Positions 35,277-43,279 of a DNA stretch of 45,568 nt are shown piece after piece. The notes under the pieces are model-generated. The model saw only the letters and a program-made list of their open reading frames with translations. It had not been told where the DNA came from and ran no database searches. Both the position numbers and the translations under genes were made by a program. Within the stretch, counting starts at the first letter, position 1; every line of letters starts with the position of its first letter. The DNA lies in NCBI GenBank assembly GCA_031270145.1, contig JAISYD010000258.1, positions 1 through 45,568 on the forward strand. The letters run 5' to 3'. This DNA is from Planctomycetota bacterium. Lineage in GTDB: Bacteria; Planctomycetota; SZUA-567.

Positions 35277-36137
35277 ATGGCCATTGACGCCAAACAAATC
35301 AAGGAGTTGCGGGAAAAGACCGGCATGGGCATCTCCCAATGCAAAAAAGCCCTGGAAGAAGCCGGCGGGAACATGGACGAGGCGGAAATGATTCTTAGGA
35401 AACAGGGGATCGACAAGGCGGCCAAAAAGGCGGATCGCCCGACCGGGCAGGGCGTGGTGGCCATCCGGATCGAGGGGCCCGCCGCCGCCATGATCGAGTT
35501 GGCCTGCGAACAGGAGCCCACCGCCGGCAACGAGCGCTTCGTCGGCCTGGTGAAGCTGGCGCTTGACCTTTGCCTGGCGGGAAAGCTCCGCTCGGCCGAG
35601 GCCGTCATCCAAGCCAAGACCCCGGAGGGGACCTTCGCCGACTCGGCGAAGGCGGTCATCGGGGTGGTGGGCGAAAACATCATCCTGAAAAAAGCCATTT
35701 GCGTCGAGGCCCCCGCCGGCGGGCTTATCGGGGCCTACGCCCATTTCAACAAGAAAGCCGGCGCCCTGATTGCCCTGTCCCTGGAAGGCGCGGATCCCGC
35801 CGCCCCCGCCCTGAAAACCGCGGCCAACGAAATCGCCATGCACGCGGTGGCGGCCCGCCCCCTGGCCTGGAACCGGAAAGGCATCCCGGCCGAGACGGTG
35901 GCGAAGGAGAAGGAAGTCTTCCTGGAAGGGGTGAAGAACAGTCCGGAGCAGTTGCGCGAGAAGATACTCGCCGGCAAGCTCCAGAAGTTTTATGCCGACA
36001 AGGTGCTGGTTGAGCAAATTTTCGTCAAGGATCCGGACGGCAAGGCCACGGTGCAACAGACCCTCGACAACGCCGCCAAGTCGGCCGGCGGCAAGGCGAA
36101 AATCGCCGATTTCGCCAGGTTCGAACTGGGTTTGTAA
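35277..36137 (+). CDS. tsf: Elongation factor Ts (unusual TDFV region)
   Basis: EF-Ts (286 residues) is the nucleotide exchange factor for EF-Tu. The N-terminal UBA-like domain reads IKELREKTGMGISQCKKALEEAGGNMDEA. In E. coli the core contains CQTDFVAKDAGF, where D80 and F81 reach into EF-Tu to displace magnesium. Here the matching stretch is CEQEPTAGNERF, with Glu and Pro at those positions. The rest of the fold is conserved up to the LQKFYADKVLVEQIFVKD region. The ATG at 35277 has CAGGAG upstream. It follows rpsB by 29 bases. Confidence 0.94.
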   Translation: MAIDAKQIKELREKTGMGISQCKKALEEAGGNMDEAEMILRKQGIDKAAKKADRPTGQGVVAIRIEGPAAAMIELACEQEPTAGNERFVGLVKLALDLCLAGKLRSAEAVIQAKTPEGTFADSAKAVIGVVGENIILKKAICVEAPAGGLIGAYAHFNKKAGALIALSLEGADPAAPALKTAANEIAMHAVAARPLAWNRKGIPAETVAKEKEVFLEGVKNSPEQLREKILAGKLQKFYADKVLVEQIFVKDPDGKATVQQTLDNAAKSAGGKAKIADFARFELGL

Positions 36138-36168
36138 GCCTGATCCGCCCAATTTGAGGAGGGGTGCG

Positions 36169-36930
36169 ATGATTCTCGACATGTTTTCGCTGAAAGGCAG
36201 GGTGGCGGCGGTCACCGGAGCCAACACCGGCTTGGGGCAGGGCGTGGCGCTGGCCCTGGCCGAGGCTGGCGCCAAGGTGGCGCTGGTCGGGCGCTCGCCC
36301 ATGGACGACACGCTGGCGCGATTCAAGGCCTTCGGCGGCGATGGCTTCCCCGTCAAGGCGGATCTGGCCAACACGGCGGTCTGCCGGAAAATCATCGATG
36401 AAACCGTCGCCAAATACGGCGGGCTCGACATTCTGGTCAACAACGCCGGCATCATCCGCCGCGGCGACTCCATTGATTTCACCGAAAAGGACTGGGACGA
36501 CGTGATGAACGTCAATCTCAAGTCGCTTTTCTTCCTGTCCCAGGCGGCGGCGAAAGTGTTCATCAAGCAGGGCCGGGGCGGCAAAATCATCAACATCGCC
36601 TCGCTCCTGTCCTACCAGGGCGGAGTCCGCGTCCCCAGCTACACCTCGGCCAAAAGCGGCGTCATCGGCCTCACCCGGCTGTTGGCCAACGAGTGGGCCG
36701 CCAAGGGCATCTGCGTCAATGGCATCGCTCCGGGCTACATGGTCACCAACAACACCGAGGCGCTGCGCAAGGACCCGGTCCGCTACCAGGCCATCCTGGA
36801 TCGCATTCCGGCCGGCCGCTGGGGCGTCCCCGCCGATTTGGCCGGGGCGGCGGTGTTCCTCGCCTCGCCCGCCTCCGACTACCTGCAAGGCTTCACCATC
36901 GCCGTCGACGGCGGCTGGCTGGGCCGCTGA
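36169..36930 (+). CDS. kduD: KduD, 2-dehydro-3-deoxy-D-gluconate 5-dehydrogenase (SDR)
   Basis: The 253-residue short-chain dehydrogenase has exactly the length of E. coli KduD and strong resemblance throughout. Characterised KduD interconverts 2,5-diketo-3-deoxygluconate and 2-keto-3-deoxygluconate with NAD(H) during breakdown of pectin and other uronates. The cofactor motif is TGANTGLGQG (16-25), NNAG at 91-94, and the catalytic residues are S145, Y158 and K162 (YTSAK). The C-terminal GFTIAVDGGWLGR is typical. GAGGAGGGG precedes the ATG at 36169. No kduI or other uronate gene is beside it, and it rides in the rpsB-tsf transcription unit ahead of a terminator, which is an unusual position. 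Confidence 0.9.
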   Translation: MILDMFSLKGRVAAVTGANTGLGQGVALALAEAGAKVALVGRSPMDDTLARFKAFGGDGFPVKADLANTAVCRKIIDETVAKYGGLDILVNNAGIIRRGDSIDFTEKDWDDVMNVNLKSLFFLSQAAAKVFIKQGRGGKIINIASLLSYQGGVRVPSYTSAKSGVIGLTRLLANEWAAKGICVNGIAPGYMVTNNTEALRKDPVRYQAILDRIPAGRWGVPADLAGAAVFLASPASDYLQGFTIAVDGGWLGR

Positions 36931-36959
36931 CCCTTCGCTTCGGCCCAATGCTTTCCCCG

Positions 36960-36989
36960 CCTCCCGCTCCGTCCGGCGGGAGGTTTTTT
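36960..36989 (+). terminator. Rho-independent terminator after rpsB-tsf-kduD
   Basis: A perfect eight-base-pair stem, CCTCCCGC (36960-36967) with GCGGGAGG (36976-36983), has an eight-base loop and is followed directly by six T residues (36984-36989). It ends the rpsB-tsf-kduD unit 30 bases after kduD. Confidence 0.85.
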
Positions 36990-37014
36990 CCGTCCCGCGG
37001 AAGGATGATCGTCG

Positions 37015-37854
37015 ATGCTCGCCCGCGAGGAGCTGCTCCGGGGCGCCCGCCGCCTGGCCAGCCGGGCCAATCCGAAAATTAAGGATTGGGCCGCGCTTTC
37101 GCAGCGCCAGGCGCGCGACTCCCTCGGGCTGACCCTGGCGGAGGGCGCCAGGCTGGCGGAGGAGGCGCTGCTGGCGCCGGCCGGCGGCCGCTTCCGCCCG
37201 GCCGCCCTGTTGCTTTCGGATTCCGGCGCCGGCCGGGAGGCGGCGGGCCGGCTTTTCGCCTTGGCCGGCGAACGCGGGCTGGAGCGCTACAGCCTGACGG
37301 ATGACTGCTTCGCCAAGATTTCCGGCTTGCGGAACGCCGAGGGTCTGGCCCTGGTCCTTTCCCTCGGGCCGGAAGAGCCGGACTTCTCCGCCGCTTGGCG
37401 CCTCCCCGGCGCCCGCTGGCTGGTGGCGGCCGGAGTGCAGGATCCCGGCAACGCCGGGGCGCTTGCCCGCACCGCCCTGGCGGCCGGCTTTTCCGGCTGC
37501 CTGTTCCTGGAGGGGGCGGATCCGCGCGCCCCGAAGTTCCTGCGCGGCAGCATGGGCGCCGCCTTCCGCCTGCCCTGCCTGTCCCGCGCCATCGCGGATT
37601 TCCTCGCCGCCTGGGACGCCGCCCCGGCCGGAATCGCCCTAATCCAGGCGACCGCCGATCCTTCCGCCGGGGATTACCGGGAACTTCCCTACCAGCCGCC
37701 TTTCCTGTTGCTGCTCGGGGGGGAGCGCGGCGTTCCGCCGGAGTTGGCCGGACGGGCGGCGCAAACGGCGCATATACCCTTGGCGGGCGGAGTGGAGAGC
37801 CTCAACCTGGCGGTGGCGGCCGGCATCATTATTTTCGAGGCCAACCGGCGGTGA
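37015..37854 (+). CDS. SpoU/TrmH-family RNA 2'-O-methyltransferase
   Basis: The 279-residue SPOUT enzyme methylates a ribose 2'-OH in rRNA or tRNA with SAM. The three family motifs are VQDPGNAGALARTA (about 141-154), LLLGGERGVP (about 230-239) and IPLAGGVESLNLAVAAGI (about 253-270), which form the trefoil-knot SAM site. The N-terminal 110 residues resemble the substrate-binding domain of 23S rRNA methyltransferases such as RlmB. The exact RNA target is not clear. The ATG at 37015 has GGAAGGAT upstream, just after a terminator, so the gene probably has its own weak promoter or uses read-through. Confidence 0.9.
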   Translation: MLAREELLRGARRLASRANPKIKDWAALSQRQARDSLGLTLAEGARLAEEALLAPAGGRFRPAALLLSDSGAGREAAGRLFALAGERGLERYSLTDDCFAKISGLRNAEGLALVLSLGPEEPDFSAAWRLPGARWLVAAGVQDPGNAGALARTALAAGFSGCLFLEGADPRAPKFLRGSMGAAFRLPCLSRAIADFLAAWDAAPAGIALIQATADPSAGDYRELPYQPPFLLLLGGERGVPPELAGRAAQTAHIPLAGGVESLNLAVAAGIIIFEANRR

Positions 37855-37871
37855 AATTCGCGCCGGCGAGC

Positions 37872-39176
37872 TTACACCGGCCAGCCAAACCAGGCCGGCA
37901 GCCACAGGGAAAGCTCCGGCACGGCGGCGGTGGCGGCGAGGCAGAGGAGCAGGGCGGCGAGGAAGGGCAGGCTGGCCCTGGCGCTTTGCCGGCTTCCCGT
38001 CCCGGCCTCCCGGGCGGCGGCGGCGAGATTGGCGGCCTGGGGCGGGGTAAGCAGGCCGACCGCGACGTTCACCGCGAGCATGGCTCCGAAATGCGGCGGC
38101 GACAGGCCGCATTTCGCGGCCAGCGGCAACAACAGCGGCGCCGCCAGGGCGACGATGGCGGGCAGATCCAGGAGGCAACCGGCCGCCAACAACAATAAAT
38201 TCATCAGGATTATGGCCCCGCCGGAGCCGCCGGCCAGGGCGAATAGCCTTTCCGCCAGCCGTTGCTGGAAGCCCGCCGCCTCCAGCAGGGACAGGAACAG
38301 GCCGGCCACCCCCACCAGCAGCAGGATTTCCGCGGCGGCTAGGGCGGCTTGGCGCATGGCGTCCATGATGGCGGCCAGCCCGGCCGGGCGGCGGAGGCAG
38401 GCAATCGCCGCGTAGGCCGAGGCGAAGGCGGCCGCCTCCGGGGCGTTGAAAAAACCGCTGAACAAGGTTGCGAGCGTCAAGACCGGCAACAGGATTGACC
38501 ATTTTGCCCGCCATAGCGCGGCCCGGCGCCGGATCGGCGGAATTTCCGCGGCGACGGCCGGATTGTCCGCTAGGCGCGGGAAAAAGCGGCTGGCCGCCAG
38601 AAGCGCCGCCGCCGCCAGGACGCCGGGCAGGAAACTGGCGGTGAAGACGATATTCGCCGGCAGGCCGGCGGCGGCGGCGTAAATGGTGAGCGCCGGGCTG
38701 GCCGGGATGATGACGCAAAGCCCGGCGGCGGCGGCAATGGCGCCGGCGGCATCCTCCCGCCTGAATCCGTCTGGCGGCGGGGAGCGAAGCAGCCGCCGGG
38801 TTTGTTCCCTCGCCGCCGCCGGACCCATCCCCGACACGGCGCCCAGGAAGGCGCAGCCGAGGATGGCCCTGGCGCCCACGCTCCGGCGACCCGTTCCGGC
38901 GATGGCGTCGGCGGTTTCCAGCAAACCGGCGGCATGGCCCGACGCCAGAGCCAGTTCGCCGGCCAGGGCGGCAAGCGGAATGGATATCAAGGCGGGCGAA
39001 TTCAGCCGCATGGCCAGACTGTAATTCAGGAAAAAGCCGTCCGGCAGCGGATTCGGGTTGAGGCAGACGAGAAGGGCGGCGGCGAAGAATGTCGCCGCCG
39101 CCAGAGGCACGGCGGATAGCGCCATAAGAGCCAGGACGGCGAAGGCCAACGGGATGAGGCCGGGCTCGATAATCAT
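37872..39176 (-). CDS. DctM-like TRAP large permease without a partner DctP
   Basis: The 434-residue polytopic membrane protein fits the TRAP large permease family. It has about 12 hydrophobic segments, an FLGAVSGMGPAAAREQ segment where DctM has its first signature, IIPASPALTIYAAAAG, and a C-terminal GLLTPPQAANLAAA. The motifs are looser than in the other two DctM proteins of the window, and the sequence is Ala/Leu-rich. It overlaps the upstream DctQ-like gene by four bases (ATGA). No dctP is in the surrounding operon, so it either shares a receptor encoded elsewhere or works without one. Confidence 0.75.
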   Translation of the reverse strand: MIIEPGLIPLAFAVLALMALSAVPLAAATFFAAALLVCLNPNPLPDGFFLNYSLAMRLNSPALISIPLAALAGELALASGHAAGLLETADAIAGTGRRSVGARAILGCAFLGAVSGMGPAAAREQTRRLLRSPPPDGFRREDAAGAIAAAAGLCVIIPASPALTIYAAAAGLPANIVFTASFLPGVLAAAALLAASRFFPRLADNPAVAAEIPPIRRRAALWRAKWSILLPVLTLATLFSGFFNAPEAAAFASAYAAIACLRRPAGLAAIMDAMRQAALAAAEILLLVGVAGLFLSLLEAAGFQQRLAERLFALAGGSGGAIILMNLLLLAAGCLLDLPAIVALAAPLLLPLAAKCGLSPPHFGAMLAVNVAVGLLTPPQAANLAAAAREAGTGSRQSARASLPFLAALLLCLAATAAVPELSLWLPAWFGWPV

Positions 39177-39613
39177 GCGGCGGCGTCCCGGCGACGCCCA
39201 TAAATCCGGATCATGGTCAAAAGCGATCCGGCCGGCGGGGCGGCGTAGACCAGGGGATGGCCGGGAAAACCGCGGCCCAGCGCCAAGTAGAAAACCAGGC
39301 CGCCTATGGCCAGGGTGGCGAGGGAAAAAGCGAAAAAAAGCAGGTCCGCCAGCCGGAGCAAACCCCGCCGCTCCGCTTCCGGCGCCAGGGTAACTAGGGA
39401 CAGCGTCTTGATATGAGTTCCCAGAGCCGCCGCCCTGGCCATGCCCAGCGATACCAGCCAGGCGAGGCAGGCGGAGGCGAGGCGGAGCAAATACCCTTCC
39501 CAGACCGGGTTGAGCTGGCGCACGACCCCCGCCGCCAGCATCAGGACAAGAAGCGCCGCTAGTAGGGCGGCGATGGCGTCCCGCTCCAGGTTTTCGGGCA
39601 GGCGGAGTTTCAT
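39173..39613 (-). CDS. DctQ-like TRAP small permease
   Basis: The 146-residue membrane protein has four hydrophobic segments (about residues 15-35, 40-62, 90-110 and 118-135) with the DctQ-style topology and a basic stretch after the second helix. Resemblance to characterised DctQ proteins is weak and the call rests partly on the adjacent DctM-like gene. The ATG at 39613 has AAGAGGCGG upstream. A long in-frame extension upstream is a shadow of the TPR-DUF218 gene. It lies 17 bases after that gene. Confidence 0.7.
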   Translation of the reverse strand: MKLRLPENLERDAIAALLAALLVLMLAAGVVRQLNPVWEGYLLRLASACLAWLVSLGMARAAALGTHIKTLSLVTLAPEAERRGLLRLADLLFFAFSLATLAIGGLVFYLALGRGFPGHPLVYAAPPAGSLLTMIRIYGRRRDAAA

Positions 39614-39630
39614 GGACGGCCGCCTCTTCT

Positions 39631-40581
39631 TCACAATTCCGCCAATTCCGGATAAACCCGCATCAGGGGTATGCCGTAGACGCGCAAGGCGTCGCGGTAC
39701 AGTTTCCGGCGATCCGAGCCGTCGTCGGCGAAGACGGCGGCCGATTCGTCCGAGGCCGCCGCCGCTACCCGTCGCCAGGACGCGCCCCCGTTCCAGCCGG
39801 CTATCTCCATGCCGGCGCCGGCCCGCCTCGCGGCAGCGGCCGAAACGACGCAAAGCACCTCCCCGACGCCCAGTCCGGCGAGAATCTGCCGCGAATAAAT
39901 GACGTTCTCCGCCAAATCCCGGGCGTAACCCTCCTCAAGGAGGCGATCCGCCGGCAGGCCACGCCCGATAAGCCAGCGGCGCATCTCCACCGCCTCCACC
40001 CGGCCGGCTCTCGGCGCGCCGCCGGTCGCCACAACGACCGCCCGGGGAAAACGCCGCGCCGCCTCCAGGGTTTTTTCCAGCCGGGAAACAAGGAACGGGT
40101 GCATGCTCCCGTCCGGTTCGAGACGATAGCCGAAAACAACGATGGCGGCCGGGACGTCGGCCGCCAATGGCTCCGGGATGGGGGCGATCGCCGGCCGGGA
40201 CAGCCAGGCGTCGATGATCCTCAGGATGGCGCCGAGATCCGCGGCCTTTTCCGGACGGCGGGCGGCCAGGCGGTTTTCCGCCTCCCGCCCTTCCGCCGGG
40301 CATTTGGCGAAATGGTTCCAATAGGCCAGATGGAAAAGGACTTCGGCGTCGTCCGGGGCGATGCGGCTTAATTCGCGGAATGCTTCCAGCGCCAGATCCG
40401 GGCGTCCGGTCTGGATATGGTCGTTGGCGAGGGCGAAGCGGATATCCAGGCGTTGCGGGGCCATGGCGATGGCTTGTTCGAGCAGGAGGCGGAAACGATC
40501 GTCCTCATGCCGCCGGTAGGCCCGGCCCGCCTCCGCCAGGATGCCGGCGAGATCCGGGGAGTAAGCGGCCGGCGCCGTCAT
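39631..40581 (-). CDS. TPR-DUF218 (YdcF/SanA-like) fusion protein
   Basis: The 316-residue protein has an N-terminal helical part of about 120 residues with TPR-like repeats (RLDIRFALANDHIQTGRPDLALEAF, then DAEVLFHLAYWNH). The DUF218 domain begins near residue 139 with AAIVVFGYRL, then VVVATGGAPR and EEGYARDLAENVIYSRQIL, which match the conserved motifs of YdcF/SanA-like proteins. DUF218 proteins are linked to envelope and SAM-binding roles, but the reaction is not settled. No signal peptide is visible. Its ATG overlaps the U32 stop codon by four bases. Confidence 0.82.
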   Translation of the reverse strand: MTAPAAYSPDLAGILAEAGRAYRRHEDDRFRLLLEQAIAMAPQRLDIRFALANDHIQTGRPDLALEAFRELSRIAPDDAEVLFHLAYWNHFAKCPAEGREAENRLAARRPEKAADLGAILRIIDAWLSRPAIAPIPEPLAADVPAAIVVFGYRLEPDGSMHPFLVSRLEKTLEAARRFPRAVVVATGGAPRAGRVEAVEMRRWLIGRGLPADRLLEEGYARDLAENVIYSRQILAGLGVGEVLCVVSAAAARRAGAGMEIAGWNGGASWRRVAAAASDESAAVFADDGSDRRKLYRDALRVYGIPLMRVYPELAEL

Positions 40582-42719
40582 TTAAGCCCCCGGTCGTAAT
40601 TGAAGAGGAAGCCGGGCCGGCCGCCCGGCCGGAGGAAGCCCTTCCAGGCGTCCAGCGGGGACGCCTCGCCCGACAAATCCAGGCTCAGGCGGGCGACGCG
40701 GATGTCGTCGTTCCGGAGGCTTTTCCAGTCAAAGGGGACGAGACTCCGGAAAACCGTGACCGAACTGGCCGACTCGGGGCTAAGCCGCATGCCCCGGCGA
40801 TCCGTCCAGGCGCCGCCGCCGCCGCCCGGCAGGAGCTCGCCCCTGGGTATGCGGGTGTAGGCAAGGATGGGGCGGGCGAAGATCATTAGTGAAAGGGGGA
40901 GCGGCGCGGCGCGGCAGATGTCCTCGATCTGGCGGCGGTCCGCCTCCATCGACACGGCGGCGCCGAGCGCCCCCCGTTCCCGCAGGCTTTTCACCGCCAA
41001 GTGGTTGAGGACCGCCAGGCCCGGGCCGGCGACAAAGGCCAGGCCGGCCTCCCGACACAGGCAAAGCGAGCCCCAGCAGTTGGCTTCGGCCCGGATGCCG
41101 CGCTCCCGGCAGCCTTGGGTCAACTCCAGCATGGCGGCGCTTTCGTTCGGGAAATAGACTTCGGGGAAGGATACGACCAGCCGCCTCGGATCGGCGCATT
41201 TCAGGATGGAAGCCAAATCTTCCGCCTTGGCGCCCGAAACGACCAATTCCGCCTCGCGGATGGCGTTGGCGACGGCCGGAGTGAGCTGCCGCAGGGACAG
41301 GCGAACCTGATTCGGCGGCTCGCCCAGACGGCGGCGGTTGTCCGGATGCGCTTCCGGGGCGGCAAGGGCGGCGCGCAGCCCCGGGGACAGCGGCGCCTTC
41401 AGCAGCGCGTCCACCCCGTCGTCGTCCTGCCCGGTCAGGCGGTTGACGAAGGCCGCCGCCTGGGACATCACGGTCTTGACGTTCCGGGGCGGCAGGAGGA
41501 AATCCGGCTCGTTCGAGTAGCTGTCCGCCAGCCGCACCCCGCCGAAGGGCGAGGCGGCGAGGCGCTCAAAAAGTTCGGCGATGCTGGCCGCCTTTTTCTC
41601 CCGCCGGATCCGGGTCCGCGGCATGCGCCAGCTTTCGCTGCGGCCGGCATAGCGGCAGCGGCAGGACAAACCCTTGTCGGCGACGGTTATTTCCAACGAA
41701 TAACCGCCTTCCCTCTCCGCTTCGTCTTCGTCCCGCCCGGAAGCGCCGACGCTGTCCAGGAACGAGTCCACGGCCTCGCGGGAAGCGGCGCCGGATTTGC
41801 GGGCGGCGACGCCGGTGAGGCCGGAGAATTTGCCGTCCAGGTAGGCGGAGGTATTGTCGCGCCCGGCATAGGCGGCCAGGCGCCGGGCGAAATCCCCGGC
41901 CTGGCTTCCGGTCAGGCCGGGCCGGGCGGCGGGGCTTTCCCTGGGGCCAAGGGCTTGGCGGTAGAGGCCCACCGCCTCGCGCACCCATTCCGGCTTTTTC
42001 AGCCTCCCCTCGATCTTCAGGGCGTCCACCCCGGCCGCCCTCAAATCCGCCAAGCGGTCGATGGTGGCCAAATCCCGCATGGACATGGCGGGGCCGACCG
42101 CTTCCCCGTCAACCGCCCAGGGAACCCGGCAAGGGCTGGCGCACAGACCTCGGTTGCCGCTGCGGCCGCCGCCCCAGCTCGACATGAGGCAGCGGCCCGA
42201 CACCGAATAGCAAAGGGCGCCCTGGGCAAAAGCTTCCAATTCCAGCTCGGCGGCGGCGATGGCCTGGATTTCGGCGAGGGAGAGTTCCCGCGCCAGGACG
42301 ATGCGCCGCGCCCCGATTTGCCGGGCCAGGCGGGCGCCCTCGGCGTTGGTAACCGCCGCCTGGGTGCTGAGGTGCAGGGCGGGGCGGCGGGGGCCGGCCA
42401 TGGCTTGCCAAAGGCCGACGGCGGCCCAGTCGCGGACAATCACCGCGTCCGCTCCGATCTCCCGGGCCAGGGACAAGATGCGGGCGGCGGCCCCGGTCTC
42501 CCGGCCGGCGATGTCGATATTGACCGTGAGATGGATGGCGACGCCATGGCCGTGCGCCAATTCCGCCGCCCGCCCGGCTTCGGCCGGGGTGAAATTCCTC
42601 GCCCCGCGCCTGGCGTTCAGGAGGGAGAGGCCGAAATACACGGCGTCGGCCCCGGCGTCGATGGCGGCTTCCAGGCAATCGAAGTCCCCGGCCGGAGCCA
42701 GCAGTTCCATCGCCGTCAT
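40578..42719 (-). CDS. Peptidase U32-family protein, RlhA-like (rRNA hydroxylation type)
   Basis: The 713-residue protein belongs to the U32 family, whose long members such as E. coli RlhA (YdcP, which carries DUF3656) install 5-hydroxycytidine in 23S rRNA. It starts ELLAPAGDFDCLEAAIDAGADAVYFG, followed by four conserved cysteines in CYSVSGRCLMSSW and RGLCASPCRVPW (about 195-225), which bind an iron-sulfur cluster in relatives. The C-terminal half has a second TIM-barrel-like part. A catalytic protease triad is not visible, so RNA modification is more likely. The ATG at 42719 overlaps the def stop codon by four bases. Confidence 0.85.
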   Translation of the reverse strand: MTAMELLAPAGDFDCLEAAIDAGADAVYFGLSLLNARRGARNFTPAEAGRAAELAHGHGVAIHLTVNIDIAGRETGAAARILSLAREIGADAVIVRDWAAVGLWQAMAGPRRPALHLSTQAAVTNAEGARLARQIGARRIVLARELSLAEIQAIAAAELELEAFAQGALCYSVSGRCLMSSWGGGRSGNRGLCASPCRVPWAVDGEAVGPAMSMRDLATIDRLADLRAAGVDALKIEGRLKKPEWVREAVGLYRQALGPRESPAARPGLTGSQAGDFARRLAAYAGRDNTSAYLDGKFSGLTGVAARKSGAASREAVDSFLDSVGASGRDEDEAEREGGYSLEITVADKGLSCRCRYAGRSESWRMPRTRIRREKKAASIAELFERLAASPFGGVRLADSYSNEPDFLLPPRNVKTVMSQAAAFVNRLTGQDDDGVDALLKAPLSPGLRAALAAPEAHPDNRRRLGEPPNQVRLSLRQLTPAVANAIREAELVVSGAKAEDLASILKCADPRRLVVSFPEVYFPNESAAMLELTQGCRERGIRAEANCWGSLCLCREAGLAFVAGPGLAVLNHLAVKSLRERGALGAAVSMEADRRQIEDICRAAPLPLSLMIFARPILAYTRIPRGELLPGGGGGAWTDRRGMRLSPESASSVTVFRSLVPFDWKSLRNDDIRVARLSLDLSGEASPLDAWKGFLRPGGRPGFLFNYDRGLK

Positions 42720-43240
42720 CCCCCCGGATGCAGCGCCGCGTAGGCCTGTTCCATTTCCTCCAAATCGTGGCGGAGGCTTTGCCGGTCGGACGGGCCCACC
42801 TTGTCGACGAACAGCAGGCCGTCCAGGTGATCCAACTCGTGCTGGACGGCCCGGGCGGTCAAACCCTCCACCTCGTATTCCAACTCCTCGCCCCGCAGAT
42901 CCTGGGCCTGGCAGAGCAAACGGGGGCTGCGCTTGACTTGGCTGCGCAGATCCGGAAAGCTCAGGCACCCCTCCTCCCCCAACTCCCTGCGGCCGAAGCG
43001 CTTGACGATGACGGGATTGATCAGGACGCGGGGGTCGCGCTTCTCCGGATCGAAATCCACCAACGCTAGCCGGACGGGAATCCCCACCTGGGAGGCGGCC
43101 AGGCCGACGCCATTGGCCGACCGCATGGTTTCGATCATGTCGGCCGCCAACTGGCGTATTTTCGCGTCAATCGCCGTTATGGGCCGGGCGGTCTCGCGGA
43201 GGACGGGATCCGGGTATTTCCTTATTTCAAGAATCGCCAA
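42716..43240 (-). CDS. def: Peptide deformylase
   Basis: Peptide deformylase (174 residues) removes the formyl group from nascent N-terminal methionine. The metal and active-site motifs are GVGLAASQVG (44-53, Q51), EEGCLSFP (89-96, C92) and QHELDHLDG (133-141, H134, E135, H138). The start is a TTG at 43240: AAGGAAG lies eight bases before it, and no in-frame ATG exists before an upstream stop. An out-of-frame ATG seven bases earlier would encode only six residues. It is the first gene of the overlapping def-U32-DUF218-DctQM run. Confidence 0.95.
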   Translation of the reverse strand: MAILEIRKYPDPVLRETARPITAIDAKIRQLAADMIETMRSANGVGLAASQVGIPVRLALVDFDPEKRDPRVLINPVIVKRFGRRELGEEGCLSFPDLRSQVKRSPRLLCQAQDLRGEELEYEVEGLTARAVQHELDHLDGLLFVDKVGPSDRQSLRHDLEEMEQAYAALHPGG

Positions 43241-43279
43241 GGCGCATGCTTCCTTTCAAAACGGCTGTCGGCTCCCGCC

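Noticed and set aside
41001..42743. A 580-residue plus-strand frame opposite the U32 gene
   Set aside because: It is an antisense shadow with low-complexity composition and no ribosome binding site; the U32 frame has strong family motifs.
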